A stretch of 64,000 bases of DNA from an uncultured Clostridia bacterium (GTDB lineage: Bacteria; Bacillota; Clostridia; Oscillospirales; Acutalibacteraceae): the NCBI GenBank assembly GCA_944383955.1, contig CALWRP010000103.1:1-64000 (forward strand), read 5' to 3'. Positions 8,200 to 16,352 of this stretch are shown in pieces. Numbering within the stretch: the stretch's first letter is position 1; the number at the start of each line of letters is the position of its first letter. A program made the translations under genes and the position numbers. The notes under the pieces were generated by a model that saw only the letters and a program-made list of their open reading frames with translations, ran no database searches and was not told where the DNA came from.

Positions 8200-9639
8200 G
8201 TGCAGTGGAAGGTGTTCGCCTTCTTCGCCGTCTTCACGGCGGTGTTTGTCGCTCTTTTGTGGCTGTTTCAGGTGGTTCTCCTCGATACGTTCTATAAGGC
8301 GATCAAGGTCAACGAGATCAAGTCCGTGTCCAACGCGATCTGCAGCAGCATCAATTCCTCCTCTCTGCAGGAGGAGCTGCAGCGCGTGGCCGTCGATAAC
8401 CAGATCTGCAGCATTGTCTGCGACGGCCAGGGCAACCGCCTCTATTCCGAGACTGCCGTGCCAAACTGCGTGATTCACCGCCTCAACAGCTGGGATTTGG
8501 CGATGGTCTACACGCTCACGGCGCAGAACGGCGGCTCCTATTTTGAGCGCTTCCCGCAGGAGACGCGCCAATCGTTCACGGTCCTCGATAACAGCCTCGC
8601 CTTTGTGCACCGGCAGGAATCCCCGGAGGTCATGATCTCCGCCCAGCTTGTCACGCGCAGCGACGGCAAGCAGCTTCTCGTGCTGCTCAACTCCGTGATT
8701 TCCCCCGTCGGCGCGACGGTGGACACGCTGCGCTATCAGCTGATCGTGGTGAGCGCCGTGATGATTCTGCTGGGGCTTTTGCTGGCCTTTCTGCTCTCGC
8801 GGCGGATCGGCAGGCCGATCGAGTCGCTCAACGCCGCCGCCAAGGTGCTCGCCGCGGGCGATTATGACGTCAACTTTGAGGGCGAGGGCTACCGCGAGGT
8901 GCACGAGCTCTCCGATACGCTCAACTACGCGGCGCACGAGCTGGCGAAGACGGAGCATCTCCAGCGGGACCTGATCGCGAACATATCGCACGACCTGCGC
9001 ACCCCGCTCACGCTGATCACGGGCTACGCGGAGGTCATGCGCGATCTGCCGGGGGAGAACACGCCGGAAAACGTGCAGATCATCATCGACGAGGCCACGC
9101 GCCTCTCGACGCTCGTCAACGACGTGCTCGATCTCTCGAAGCTGCAGGCCGGCGTCGTACCCATGGAGCGCAGCGTCTTCAATTTGACGGAGAGCGTGCG
9201 CAGCATCCTCACGCGCTACTCCAAGCTGACCGATTACCACATCGTCTTCTACGCGGGCGACGACGTCTTTGTCGACGCGGACGAGCTCAAGATCTCCCAG
9301 GTGGTCTACAATCTCGTCAACAACGCCCTCACCTACACGGGGCCGGACAAGTCCGTCACGCTTCGCCAGTCTGTGGATGAGGGCAAGGTGCGGATCTCCG
9401 TCTCCGACACGGGGGAGGGGATCCCGCAGGAAAAGCTCGACGATATCTGGGAGCGCTACTACAAGGTGGACAAGGAGCACAAGCGCGCCCAGGTGGGCAC
9501 GGGCCTCGGCCTGGCGATTGTGAAAATGATCCTCGACATGCACGGCGGCGAGTACGGCGTGCGCAGCCAGGAGGGCGTCGGCTCCACCTTCTGGTTCGAG
9601 CTGGGCACGGTGGAGCCCGATTCGGCTGCAAAGCCATGA
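8200..9639 (+). CDS. Membrane sensor histidine kinase
   Basis: About 479 residues from GTG 8200, which follows an AGGGGGGGAG site; an in-frame TTG at 8167, overlapping the regulator gene, is the alternative. Order of parts: a transmembrane helix near the N-terminus, an extracytoplasmic sensing domain of about 150 residues, a second helix (LIVVSAVMILLGLLLAFLL), a HAMP linker, a HisKA domain with the phosphorylated His in ISHDLRTPLT, and a HATPase domain with VVYNLVNNALTY (N box), DTGEGIP (G1) and GTGLGLAIVK (G2). It partners the response regulator just upstream. The sensing domain gives no hint of the ligand by eye. Confidence 0.94.
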   Translation: MQWKVFAFFAVFTAVFVALLWLFQVVLLDTFYKAIKVNEIKSVSNAICSSINSSSLQEELQRVAVDNQICSIVCDGQGNRLYSETAVPNCVIHRLNSWDLAMVYTLTAQNGGSYFERFPQETRQSFTVLDNSLAFVHRQESPEVMISAQLVTRSDGKQLLVLLNSVISPVGATVDTLRYQLIVVSAVMILLGLLLAFLLSRRIGRPIESLNAAAKVLAAGDYDVNFEGEGYREVHELSDTLNYAAHELAKTEHLQRDLIANISHDLRTPLTLITGYAEVMRDLPGENTPENVQIIIDEATRLSTLVNDVLDLSKLQAGVVPMERSVFNLTESVRSILTRYSKLTDYHIVFYAGDDVFVDADELKISQVVYNLVNNALTYTGPDKSVTLRQSVDEGKVRISVSDTGEGIPQEKLDDIWERYYKVDKEHKRAQVGTGLGLAIVKMILDMHGGEYGVRSQEGVGSTFWFELGTVEPDSAAKP

Positions 9640-9681
9640 GCGCGGCTGTTTGGGCCGCGGTGTGAGGGAGGAAGGTTACTC

Positions 9682-10575
9682 ATGAAAATTCTCAATTTCG
9701 GTTCGATGAACCTCGATTACGTGTACAGCGTGCAGGAGATCGTCCGCACGGGGGAGACGGTGCGCGCCCTCTCCCGGAAGGTGTGCTGCGGCGGCAAGGG
9801 GCTCAATCAGTCCATCGCCCTCTCGAAGGCGGGCGCGCCCGTGTGGCAGGGCGGCCTGCTCGGCGAGGACGGCGGCCCGCTGCGCGCGGCGCTCGAGGAG
9901 AGCGGCGTGCATACGGAGCTGATCCACGGGGTGGCCGGCCCGTCGTCCCACACCGTCATCCAGGTGGACGAAAAGGGGCGCAACTGCATTCTCTTCTATG
10001 CCCACGAGGGCCTTCGCGTCACGGACGGGCTGATTGCCGAAACGCTCGCCCCCTTTGGCCCGGAGGACTGGCTGCTCCTGCAAAACGAGCTCGACAACGC
10101 CGCGCAGATGATCCGGGAAGCGAAGGCGCGCGGGATGAAGGTGATTCTCAATCCCTCGCCCGCGAACGAGGATCTGCTTTCCGTCCCGCTTGGGCTCGTC
10201 GACTGCTTCCTGCTCAACGAGCACGAGGGTGCGTTCCTCGCCGGGGAGGAGGATCCCTCCCGTGTGCTCAGCGCGCTGCACGGGAAGTTCCCGCAGGCCC
10301 TCATCGTCCTCACGCTGGGGGAGAAGGGCTCTGTCTGTCTCGCGGACGGCGTGCGGTATGAGCAGGGGATTTTCCCCGTTCAGGCCGTCGACACCACGGC
10401 GGCGGGCGACACCTTCACCGGCTATTTCCTGGCCGGCCTGCTGGAGGGGAGAGAGATCCCGCAATGCCTGCGCCGCGCGGCGATGGCCTCCTCCATTGCC
10501 GTCTCCCGCCCCGGCGCCGCCGATTCCATTCCGCTTCCTGCCGAGGTGGAGCAGGCGCTTGCCGCGGCAGAATAA
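9682..10575 (+). CDS. PfkB-family carbohydrate kinase (ribokinase-like)
   Basis: 297 residues of the ribokinase fold. The N-terminal family motif GGKGLNQSIALSKAGA lies near residue 36, the Asn-containing substrate stretch and LNPSPA lie mid-protein, and the C-terminal signature VDTTAAGDTFTGYF carries the catalytic Asp. These features fit ribokinase best, so D-ribose or a related sugar is the likely substrate, with ATP as donor. It starts 42 bases after the histidine kinase with a GGGAGGAAGG site, so it may belong to that operon. No ribose transporter is adjacent in the window. A terminator follows. Confidence 0.88.
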   Translation: MKILNFGSMNLDYVYSVQEIVRTGETVRALSRKVCCGGKGLNQSIALSKAGAPVWQGGLLGEDGGPLRAALEESGVHTELIHGVAGPSSHTVIQVDEKGRNCILFYAHEGLRVTDGLIAETLAPFGPEDWLLLQNELDNAAQMIREAKARGMKVILNPSPANEDLLSVPLGLVDCFLLNEHEGAFLAGEEDPSRVLSALHGKFPQALIVLTLGEKGSVCLADGVRYEQGIFPVQAVDTTAAGDTFTGYFLAGLLEGREIPQCLRRAAMASSIAVSRPGAADSIPLPAEVEQALAAAE

Positions 10576-10590
10576 CCTTGCATAGCTCCC

Positions 10591-10626
10591 AGAGCTCTCC
10601 GCATCGCGCGGGGGGCTCTTTTTTTG
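10591..10626 (+). terminator. Terminator after the PfkB kinase
   Basis: AGAGCTCTCCGC pairs with GCGGGGGGCTCT-type sequence, followed by TTTTTTTG. Confidence 0.8.
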
Positions 10627-10637
10627 CCTCATCCCCC

Positions 10638-10674
10638 TTGACAAACGCTCATAGTGTATATATACTATATACAC
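10638..10674 (+). promoter_or_regulatory. Promoter with overlapping GntR operator
   Basis: TTGACA (10638-10643) and TATACT (10661-10666) are 17 bases apart. A perfect 9-bp inverted repeat, GTGTATATA (10654-10662) TAC TATATACAC (10666-10674), covers the -10 box. A repressor bound here would block the promoter, as expected for self-control by the YtrA-type GntR regulator encoded next. Confidence 0.75.
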
Positions 10675-10713
10675 AGTATCTATACCGTGCTCCTGTCGCG
10701 AGGGGGCGAAAGG

Positions 10714-11103
10714 ATGAAGGTCTTGCAAATCATTATCAGCAACAACAGCGGCAAACCGATCTACGAGCAGATCACGCAGCAGGTGAAGACGGCGATTGCG
10801 AAGGGCGAGCTGGCCCCGGGCGATCCGCTGCCGTCGATGCGCGTGCTGGCCAAAGAGCTGCGCATCAGCGTTATCACCACGAAGCGCGCATACGAGGAGC
10901 TCGAGCGCGAGGGCTTTGTGACAAGCGTGGTGGGCAAGGGCAGCTTCGTTGCCCCGCAGAACCCGGCGCTTCTGCGCGAGGCCCATCTGCGCGAGGCGGA
11001 GGAGCACCTGGAGCGGGCCGTCGAGGCGGCGCGCACGGGCGGCGTCACGCTCGCCGAGCTGCAGGAGGCTCTCGCCCTGCTCTACGGGGAGCCGGATCAG
11101 TGA
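10714..11103 (+). CDS. GntR-family (YtrA-type) transcriptional regulator
   Basis: 129 residues. The N-terminal winged helix (about residues 10-77) has the classic opening KPIYEQITQQVKTAIAKGELAPGDPLPSMRVLAKEL and the recognition-helix region ISVITTKRAYEELEREGFV. The short C-terminal helical tail of about 45 residues lacks a large ligand domain, which marks the YtrA subfamily that controls linked ABC transporters. The ATG 10714 follows an AGGGGGCGAAAGG site. The promoter carries a palindromic operator, and the ABC genes follow 22 bases downstream. Confidence 0.92.
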   Translation: MKVLQIIISNNSGKPIYEQITQQVKTAIAKGELAPGDPLPSMRVLAKELRISVITTKRAYEELEREGFVTSVVGKGSFVAPQNPALLREAHLREAEEHLERAVEAARTGGVTLAELQEALALLYGEPDQ

Positions 11104-11125
11104 GCCGAAAAGGCGGGAGGAAACG

Positions 11126-11992
11126 ATGGAACAGAATTTGCTGCAGGCGGACGGCCTGACGAAGCGCTACGGGAGCTTTGTCCTCGATCATGTGAGCTTC
11201 GCCGTCCCCGGCGGGAGCATCATGGGCTTTGTGGGGGAAAACGGCGCGGGCAAGACGACGACGCTCAAGCTGATCCTCGACGAGCTGCCGCGCGACGGGG
11301 GAACGGTCACGGTGTTCGGGCAGGACAACCGGGAAGCCGGCACGGCCGTGCGCGGGCAGATCGGCGTTGTCTTCGACGACTGCCATTTTCACGACATGTT
11401 CACCCCCGCCGAGGTGGGGATGATTCTCAGCGGCTGCTACAAAGGGTGGGACCAGAAGCTGTATGATTCGCTGCTCAGGCGCTTCGGCCTTTCTCCGAAG
11501 GAGAAGAAGGTCAAGGAGCTCTCCCGCGGCATGAAAATGAAGCTCGGCGTCGCGGCTGCGCTGGCGCACAGACCGCGTCTGCTCCTCCTCGACGAGGCCA
11601 CAAGCGGCCTCGATCCCATCGTGCGCGACGAGGTGCTCGAGCTGCTGCAGGAGTTTGTCAGCGACGAGGACCACGCCATCCTCTTTTCGAGCCATATCAC
11701 CGAGGATCTGGAGAAGGTGGCCGACTATGTGACCTTCCTGCACAAGGGCAGGGTCGTGTTCTCAGAGCAGAAGGACGCCCTGATCTACGACTGGGGCGTC
11801 ATCAGGTGCGGCCGCTCCGATCTCGCGCGCATCGATCGCGCGGATATTGCCGCCGTCAAAAGCGGAGAATTCGAGACGCGCGTTCTCACGAAAAACAGGG
11901 AGGCCGCCGCGCGCAAATACCGCGATTTGGTTGTCGATCGCACCTCGATCGAGGAGATCATGGTGCTGTACGGAAGGGGAGAGGAACAATGA
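11126..11992 (+). CDS. ABC transporter ATP-binding protein (YtrB-like)
   Basis: 288 residues with Walker A GENGAGKT, a degenerate signature LSRGMKMK, Walker B LLLLDEATSGLDP and the switch His in FSSHITEDLEKVADYV. The C-terminal 70-residue extension is seen in exporters of the YtrB/CcmA type. It starts after CGGGAGG, and its last codons overlap the permease start (ATGA at 11989-11992), so the two are translationally coupled. With the GntR regulator upstream this forms a GntR-ATPase-permease module; such modules often respond to cell-envelope stress, but the substrate is unknown. Confidence 0.93.
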   Translation: MEQNLLQADGLTKRYGSFVLDHVSFAVPGGSIMGFVGENGAGKTTTLKLILDELPRDGGTVTVFGQDNREAGTAVRGQIGVVFDDCHFHDMFTPAEVGMILSGCYKGWDQKLYDSLLRRFGLSPKEKKVKELSRGMKMKLGVAAALAHRPRLLLLDEATSGLDPIVRDEVLELLQEFVSDEDHAILFSSHITEDLEKVADYVTFLHKGRVVFSEQKDALIYDWGVIRCGRSDLARIDRADIAAVKSGEFETRVLTKNREAAARKYRDLVVDRTSIEEIMVLYGRGEEQ

Positions 11993-12639
11993 AGGGGATT
12001 CTCCGAAAGGATCTGCTGCTCGCGTGGAAGAATATGAAGTATCTGCTGTTTGCGTTCGTGATTTTTGCCGTCGCCGTCCTTTCGCAGAGCTCGGAGACGC
12101 GCGTGATGATGATGGGGATGTATCTGTGTCTGATCGGCGTGCTCACCCCGCTCTACACCTTCAGCTATGACAAGGCGGCCGGTTGGGACGTCTTCGCCCG
12201 CGCGCTGCCTGTCGAGCGCTGGAAGATTGTGCTCGTCAAATACCTGCTCGGCCTTGTTTTCCTCTGCGCGGGGCTCCTGATCGGCGGCGTCATGATTGCG
12301 GTTTCCGCGGGGACGGGCTCGGCCTCCGATACCGGGAGAATGCTCGGCGCGCTCGCGGGCATGATGCTCGGGGGCCTTCTGCTGCTCTCGGTGCAGCTGC
12401 CGGTGTTCTATCGCTTCGGGCCGGAAAAGGCGCGTCTGCTCGTCGTTGTCACCATCTTTCTCGTCACGGCGTTCTGCGGCGCGCTGATGTCGGTGCGGGA
12501 GCTCGAGAGCAGCGAGCTGCTGCTCTGGCTGCTCAGTCCCTCGCCCGCGGCGGCCGCGGCGCTGGCCGTGATCGCGGCGGCGCTGATCCTCGGTTCTTTT
12601 TTCCTGAGCGTCCGCATTTATGAGAGAAGGGGCGTCTGA
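11989..12639 (+). CDS. ABC-2 type permease subunit
   Basis: 216 residues with about six hydrophobic helices (for example YLLFAFVIFAVAVL, LLGLVFLCAGLLIGGVMIAV, LVVVTIFLVTAFCGAL, AAAAALAVIAAALILGSFFLSV) and a conserved opening GILRKDLLLAWKN typical of small ABC-2 membrane proteins. It overlaps the ATPase gene by four bases and must form the membrane part of that exporter. It ends at 12639; the following 110 bases contain an imperfect GC-rich stem before a T-run but no clear terminator. Confidence 0.88.
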   Translation: MKGILRKDLLLAWKNMKYLLFAFVIFAVAVLSQSSETRVMMMGMYLCLIGVLTPLYTFSYDKAAGWDVFARALPVERWKIVLVKYLLGLVFLCAGLLIGGVMIAVSAGTGSASDTGRMLGALAGMMLGGLLLLSVQLPVFYRFGPEKARLLVVVTIFLVTAFCGALMSVRELESSELLLWLLSPSPAAAAALAVIAAALILGSFFLSVRIYERRGV

Positions 12640-12752
12640 CGCGCGGCCTTTCCCGGTGCGGCGCGGCTGCGGCGGGATGGGAGCGGGAAAGAAGGCTGGC
12701 CGCCATTTGCTTTTTTGACTGAAAATCCCTCCTTTTTCCCCGAAATAACCGT

Positions 12753-12781
12753 TTGTATCTTCCTGTTTTTTATGGTAAGAT
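12753..12781 (+). promoter_or_regulatory. Predicted promoter for the NfeD-SPFH pair
   Basis: TTGTAT (12753-12758), 17 bases, TAAGAT (12776-12781), about 95 bases before the NfeD gene. Confidence 0.55.
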
Positions 12782-12875
12782 AAGAGCAACATTTGAACAG
12801 CCGCGGCTGTCAGATGAAAAAGGCGTTCCCGCGCTGATGCAGAGCGCGGAAAGCCGGAAAGGAAGGATTGAGACA

Positions 12876-13328
12876 ATGGGAATGGGTTGGGCGATTTTCT
12901 GGCTTGCCATGATTGTCGTTGCCGTCGTCGCGGAAGCGGCGACAAACCAGCTGGTCTCCATCTGGTTTGTGGTCGGCGCGATTGCCGCCCTGATCGGCAA
13001 TCTCTGCGGCGCCCCGCTCTATGTGCAGTGGATTCTCTTCGTTGTGCTCTCCGCCGTGGCGCTGGTGTGCACGCGGCCTCTTGTCAAGCGGCTCACAGAC
13101 TTCCGCCGCCAGGATACGAACGCCGGCCGCTGTGTCGGGCAGATCGCCGTGGTGACGCAGGAGATCAACAACACCGCGGCGGCCGGACAGGCGAAGGTGC
13201 TTGGCAGCGTGTGGACCGCCCGCTCTGCCCGCGGAACCGTGATCCCTGTCGGGACAGAGGTGGTTGTCCGCGCGATTGAGGGCGTGAAGATCATTGTGGA
13301 GGAGCTTCCCGCCGGCACACAGCCGTAA
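12876..13328 (+). CDS. NfeD-like membrane protein
   Basis: 150 residues: two or three hydrophobic helices in the first 75 residues (WAIFWLAMIVVAVVAEAAT, IWFVVGAIAALIGNL, WILFVVLSAVALVCT), then a basic RPLVKRLTDFRRQDTNAGRCVGQ link and a C-terminal OB-fold-like domain (GQAKVLGSVWTARS ... GTEVVVRAIEGVKIIVE). This is the short NfeD type usually encoded next to a stomatin/SPFH gene, as here (105 bases downstream). The pair is thought to act in membrane microdomains and protein quality control. The start follows GGAAAGGAAGG. Confidence 0.9.
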   Translation: MGMGWAIFWLAMIVVAVVAEAATNQLVSIWFVVGAIAALIGNLCGAPLYVQWILFVVLSAVALVCTRPLVKRLTDFRRQDTNAGRCVGQIAVVTQEINNTAAAGQAKVLGSVWTARSARGTVIPVGTEVVVRAIEGVKIIVEELPAGTQP

Positions 13329-13433
13329 GGCGTTCCGGACCGGGCGTTTGCGCAGGCGGCTTTGTGAGAAGCGCTTTTGGCGGAGCCCGCCGGATTCGCA
13401 CGAGCGGACCGATTGAAAAGGAGGAAAGATTTT

Positions 13434-14336
13434 ATGTGGCCGTTGTACGTATTTCTCGCATTCCTGATTCTTGCGATTATCATTGTGATCAGCAACGTCA
13501 AGGTCGTCCCGCAGGCGTATGCCTACGTCATGGAGCGCTTCGGCGCTTACAGCAAGACGTGGAGCACCGGCCTGCACGTGAAGGTGCCTTTTATTGACCA
13601 TATCGCCAAGCGCGTCTCCCTCAAGGAGCAGGTCATCGACTTCCCGCCGCAGCCCGTGATCACGAAGGACAACGCGACGATCCAGATCGACACCGTCGTC
13701 TACTTCCAGATCACCGACCCGAAGCTCTATGCCTACGGCGTGGAGCGCCCGATCTCCGCGATTGAGAATCTCTCCGCGACGACGCTGCGCAACATCATCG
13801 GCGAGCTCGAGCTCGACGCCAGCCTGACGTCCCGCGATATCATCAACACGAAGATCCGCCAGATTCTCGACGAGGCGACCGACGCCTGGGGCATCAAGGT
13901 CAACCGTGTCGAGCTCAAAAACATCATCCCGCCCCCGGAGATTCAGAACGCGATGGAGAAGCAGATGAAGGCCGTGCGCGAGAAGCGCGCCGTCGTCACC
14001 GAGGCCGAGGGCACCAAGCAGAGCGCCATTCTGGTGGCGCAGGGCGAGAAGGAGTCCACCATCCTGCGCGCCGAGGCGAAGAAGGAAGCCCGCATCCGCG
14101 AGGCGGAGGGCGAGGCGGAGGCCATCCTGACGGTGCAGCGCGCGCTCGCCGACAGTCTCCGCATGCTCAACGAGGCCGCTCCGTCCGACCGCGTCATCGC
14201 GCTCAAGAGCCTCGAGGCCTTCCAGAAGGCCGCCGACGGCAAGGCGACGAAGATCATCATCCCCTCCGAGATTCAGTCCCTGGCCGGTCTGGCCACCTCC
14301 GTCAAGGAGCTTATCTCCAACGACGGGAAGGCCTGA
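13434..14336 (+). CDS. SPFH/band 7 (stomatin-like) protein
   Basis: 300 residues. A single N-terminal membrane anchor (YVFLAFLILAIIIVISNVKV) is followed by the SPFH core (AYVMERFGAYSKTWSTGLHVKVPFID, ITKDNATIQIDTVVYFQITDPKLYAYGV, NIIGELELDASLTSRDIINTKIRQILDEA) and a long Ala/Glu/Lys coiled coil (about residues 165-245). The C-terminal tail has IIIPSEIQSLAGL. It is close to the QmcA/stomatin group. Such proteins oligomerise in the membrane and partner NfeD, which is encoded just upstream. The ATG at 13434 follows AGGAGGAAAG. No clear terminator follows. Confidence 0.93.
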   Translation: MWPLYVFLAFLILAIIIVISNVKVVPQAYAYVMERFGAYSKTWSTGLHVKVPFIDHIAKRVSLKEQVIDFPPQPVITKDNATIQIDTVVYFQITDPKLYAYGVERPISAIENLSATTLRNIIGELELDASLTSRDIINTKIRQILDEATDAWGIKVNRVELKNIIPPPEIQNAMEKQMKAVREKRAVVTEAEGTKQSAILVAQGEKESTILRAEAKKEARIREAEGEAEAILTVQRALADSLRMLNEAAPSDRVIALKSLEAFQKAADGKATKIIIPSEIQSLAGLATSVKELISNDGKA

Positions 14337-14413
14337 CCCTGCGTCAGAATAGACAAAAACCGCCGCGGCGAGCTTCTCTTCCCCGATTTCTTACACGAAT
14401 TCAGGAAAAGCGC

Positions 14414-14442
14414 TTGAATTTAGAGCGCGCTTATCCTAAAAT
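14414..14442 (+). promoter_or_regulatory. Predicted promoter of the purine operon
   Basis: TTGAAT (14414-14419), 17 bases, TAAAAT (14437-14442). It gives a leader of about 210 bases before purE holding a short open reading frame and a terminator. Confidence 0.65.
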
Positions 14443-14495
14443 GGGAGAAGAAGCTTTTCCGGATCCCCGGAAATAGACGTTGGAGGGAGAGCGCG

Positions 14496-14555
14496 ATGAA
14501 AGCATGGTTTCTGTGTCGTTCCGCAGAGCCGCATTGCGCCGATTTTCACCCATAA
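14496..14555 (+). CDS. Putative 19-residue leader peptide of the pur operon
   Basis: ATG 14496 follows a strong GGAGGGAG site by 6-9 bases and encodes MKAWFLCRSAEPHCADFHP, then TAA. The stop lies 10 bases before an intrinsic terminator stem, the usual layout of a translated attenuator. The ending Asp-Phe-His-Pro-stop and the early Trp-Phe recall the arrest peptide TnaC, which ends Asp-His-Arg-Pro-stop. No run of a single regulatory amino acid is present, so simple starvation-type attenuation is less likely. What is seen is the reading frame, ribosome site and terminator; the regulatory role is inferred. Confidence 0.6.
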   Translation: MKAWFLCRSAEPHCADFHP

Positions 14556-14565
14556 CCGGGAACAC

Positions 14566-14611
14566 AGCAGGCTGCGCAGCAGAGGTTGCCGCAGCCTGCT
14601 TTTCTTTGTTT
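14566..14611 (+). terminator. Attenuator terminator in the purE leader
   Basis: Perfect 11-bp arms AGCAGGCTGCG (14566-14576) and CGCAGCCTGCT (14590-14600) with a 13-base loop, then TTTCTTTGTTT. It lies between the leader peptide and purE, so it must be bypassed for operon expression. The leader segment CGCAGAGCC (14522-14530) can pair, with one bulge, to the left arm GGCTGCG (14570-14576), giving a possible antiterminator. Confidence 0.75.
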
Positions 14612-14660
14612 GCGGGTTGGGGAGCTCTCCGCGTGAGCGAATGGAGAAAGAGAAAGGAAG

Positions 14661-15164
14661 ATGTCTGTGAAAAAGGTAGCAGTTATCATGGGAAGCGACA
14701 GCGATTTTCCGGTGGTATCGCCCGCAATCAAACGCCTCAAGGAGCTCGGCATTCCGGTGGAGGCTCACGTGATGTCCGCCCACAGAACGCCTGACGCCGC
14801 CGCCGCGTTCTCCGCGAACGCCGCGCAGAACGGCTTCGGCGTGATCATCGCCGCCGCCGGCAAGGCCGCGCACCTGGGAGGCGTGCTCGCCGCGCACACC
14901 ACGCTGCCCGTCATCGGCATCCCCGTCAAGTCCTCCACGCTCGACGGCCTCGACGCCCTGCTCGCCACCGTGCAGATGCCCAGCGGCATCCCGGTTGCCA
15001 CCGTCGCCATCGACGGCGCGGACAACGCCGCCATCCTGGCCGCGCAGATGCTCGCCCTCTCCGATGAAGCTCTGGCCGCCCGCCTGCTGGAGATGAAGAA
15101 GACCATGGCCGAGGGCGTGGCGAAGAAGGACGCCGCCCTGCAGGAGAAGGTCGCCGCCCTCTGA
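14661..15164 (+). CDS. purE: N5-carboxyaminoimidazole ribonucleotide mutase
   Basis: A class I PurE, moving the carboxyl of N5-CAIR to C4 to give CAIR in purine synthesis. At 167 residues it has normal length. The phosphate-binding GSDSDF lies at residue 11, the motif SAHRTP carries the catalytic His, and [14 protein letters not shown] matches the class I GGAAHLPG loop with a Lys in place of Gly and a Gly in place of Pro. [14 protein letters not shown] is also typical. No purK (N5-CAIR synthase) is in the window. It is the first structural gene of the operon, behind the leader-peptide attenuator, with AGGAAG before its ATG. Confidence 0.93.
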   Translation: MSVKKVAVIMGSDSDFPVVSPAIKRLKELGIPVEAHVMSAHRTPDAAAAFSANAAQNGFGVIIAAAGKAAHLGGVLAAHTTLPVIGIPVKSSTLDGLDALLATVQMPSGIPVATVAIDGADNAAILAAQMLALSDEALAARLLEMKKTMAEGVAKKDAALQEKVAAL

Positions 15165-15311
15165 AAAGCGCCGGAGGAGGCGCAGCCGCCCTTCCCGCAC
15201 GCGCGCTGCGGCGGGCACGGGGGAGAAGGCGGCCCAACGCCGTTCTCCCTGTCTTTCCAAACCGTGAACGAGGCATGCCCTCGGATCGAAAATACAGGAG
15301 GAATCACACCC

Positions 15312-16352
15312 ATGAACGAAAAGAGCTACAGCAACAGCTATAAGGCCGCGGGCGTCGACGTCACCGCGGGCTATAAGGCCGTGGAGCTCATGAAGGAGCA
15401 CGTCAGGCGCACCAACATTCCCGGCGTTCTCTCCGGGATCGGCGGCTTCGGCGGCCTGTTCCAGCCGGAGCTCGGCGGCATGCAGGAGCCCGTCCTCGTC
15501 AGCGGCACAGACGGCGTGGGCACGAAGCTCAAGGTCGCCATGCTGCTCGACAAGCACGACACCATCGGCATCGACGCCGTGGCCATGTGCGTGAACGACG
15601 TGGTCTGCTGCGGCGCGCAGCCCCTGTTCTTCCTCGACTATATCGCCTGCGGGAAGAACGTGCCGGAGAAGATTGCGCAGATCGTGGCCGGCGTGGCGGA
15701 GGGCTGCGTGCAGTCCGGCTGCGCCCTCATCGGCGGCGAGACGGCGGAGCACCCCGGCATGATGCCCGAGGACGACTACGACGTGGCCGGCTTCACCGTG
15801 GGCATTGTCGACAAGGCGAAGATCCTCGACGGCAGCACCATGCAGGCGGGCGACGTTCTCATCGGCCTGGCCTCCACGGGTGTGCATTCGAACGGCTTCT
15901 CTCTGGTGCGCAAGGTCTTCAACCTCAGCGAGAAGAACGTCAACCTCTATCTCGGCGAGCTCGGCACCACGCTCGGCGAGGCCCTGCTCATCCCCACGAG
16001 GATCTACGTCAAGCCCGTGCTCTCCGTCGTCAAAAACCACACTGTGCGCGCCATCTCCCATGTCACCGGCGGCGGCTTCTACGAGAATATTCCGCGCATG
16101 ATGAAGGACGGCCTCACAGCGAAGATTGAGCTCGCCTCCTTCCCGAAGCTGCCCATCTTCACGCTGCTCCAGCAGCAGGGCAAGATCCCGGAGCGCGATA
16201 TGTACAACACCTTCAACATGGGCATCGGCATGTGCATGGCCGTCCCGAAGGAGGAGGCCGACGCCGTCCTGGCCGAGCTCAACGCCTCCGGCACGGCCGC
16301 CTACCTCATCGGCGAGGTCGTCGAGGGCGAGGAGGGCGTTGTCCTGTGCTGA
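15312..16352 (+). CDS. purM: Phosphoribosylformylglycinamidine cyclo-ligase (AIR synthetase)
   Basis: Makes aminoimidazole ribonucleotide from FGAM with ATP. 346 residues, the normal PurM length. Motifs of the PurM superfamily are clear: the ATP-binding [13 protein letters not shown] (about residue 59), [23 protein letters not shown], the [10 protein letters not shown] loop, and [31 protein letters not shown] is near the C-terminal domain. The ATG at 15312 follows AGGAGG. It lies 147 bases after purE. Its stop overlaps the purN start by seven bases, showing translational coupling. Confidence 0.96.
   Translation: MNEKSYSNSYKAAGVDVTAGYKAVELMKEHVRRTNIPGVLSGIGGFGGLFQPELGGMQEPVLVSGTDGVGTKLKVAMLLDKHDTIGIDAVAMCVNDVVCCGAQPLFFLDYIACGKNVPEKIAQIVAGVAEGCVQSGCALIGGETAEHPGMMPEDDYDVAGFTVGIVDKAKILDGSTMQAGDVLIGLASTGVHSNGFSLVRKVFNLSEKNVNLYLGELGTTLGEALLIPTRIYVKPVLSVVKNHTVRAISHVTGGGFYENIPRMMKDGLTAKIELASFPKLPIFTLLQQQGKIPERDMYNTFNMGIGMCMAVPKEEADAVLAELNASGTAAYLIGEVVEGEEGVVLC

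Noticed and set aside
14480-14794. 104-codon open frame over the purE leader
   Set aside because: It overlaps the leader terminator and the purE start and has no domain; the 19-codon frame has the better ribosome site.
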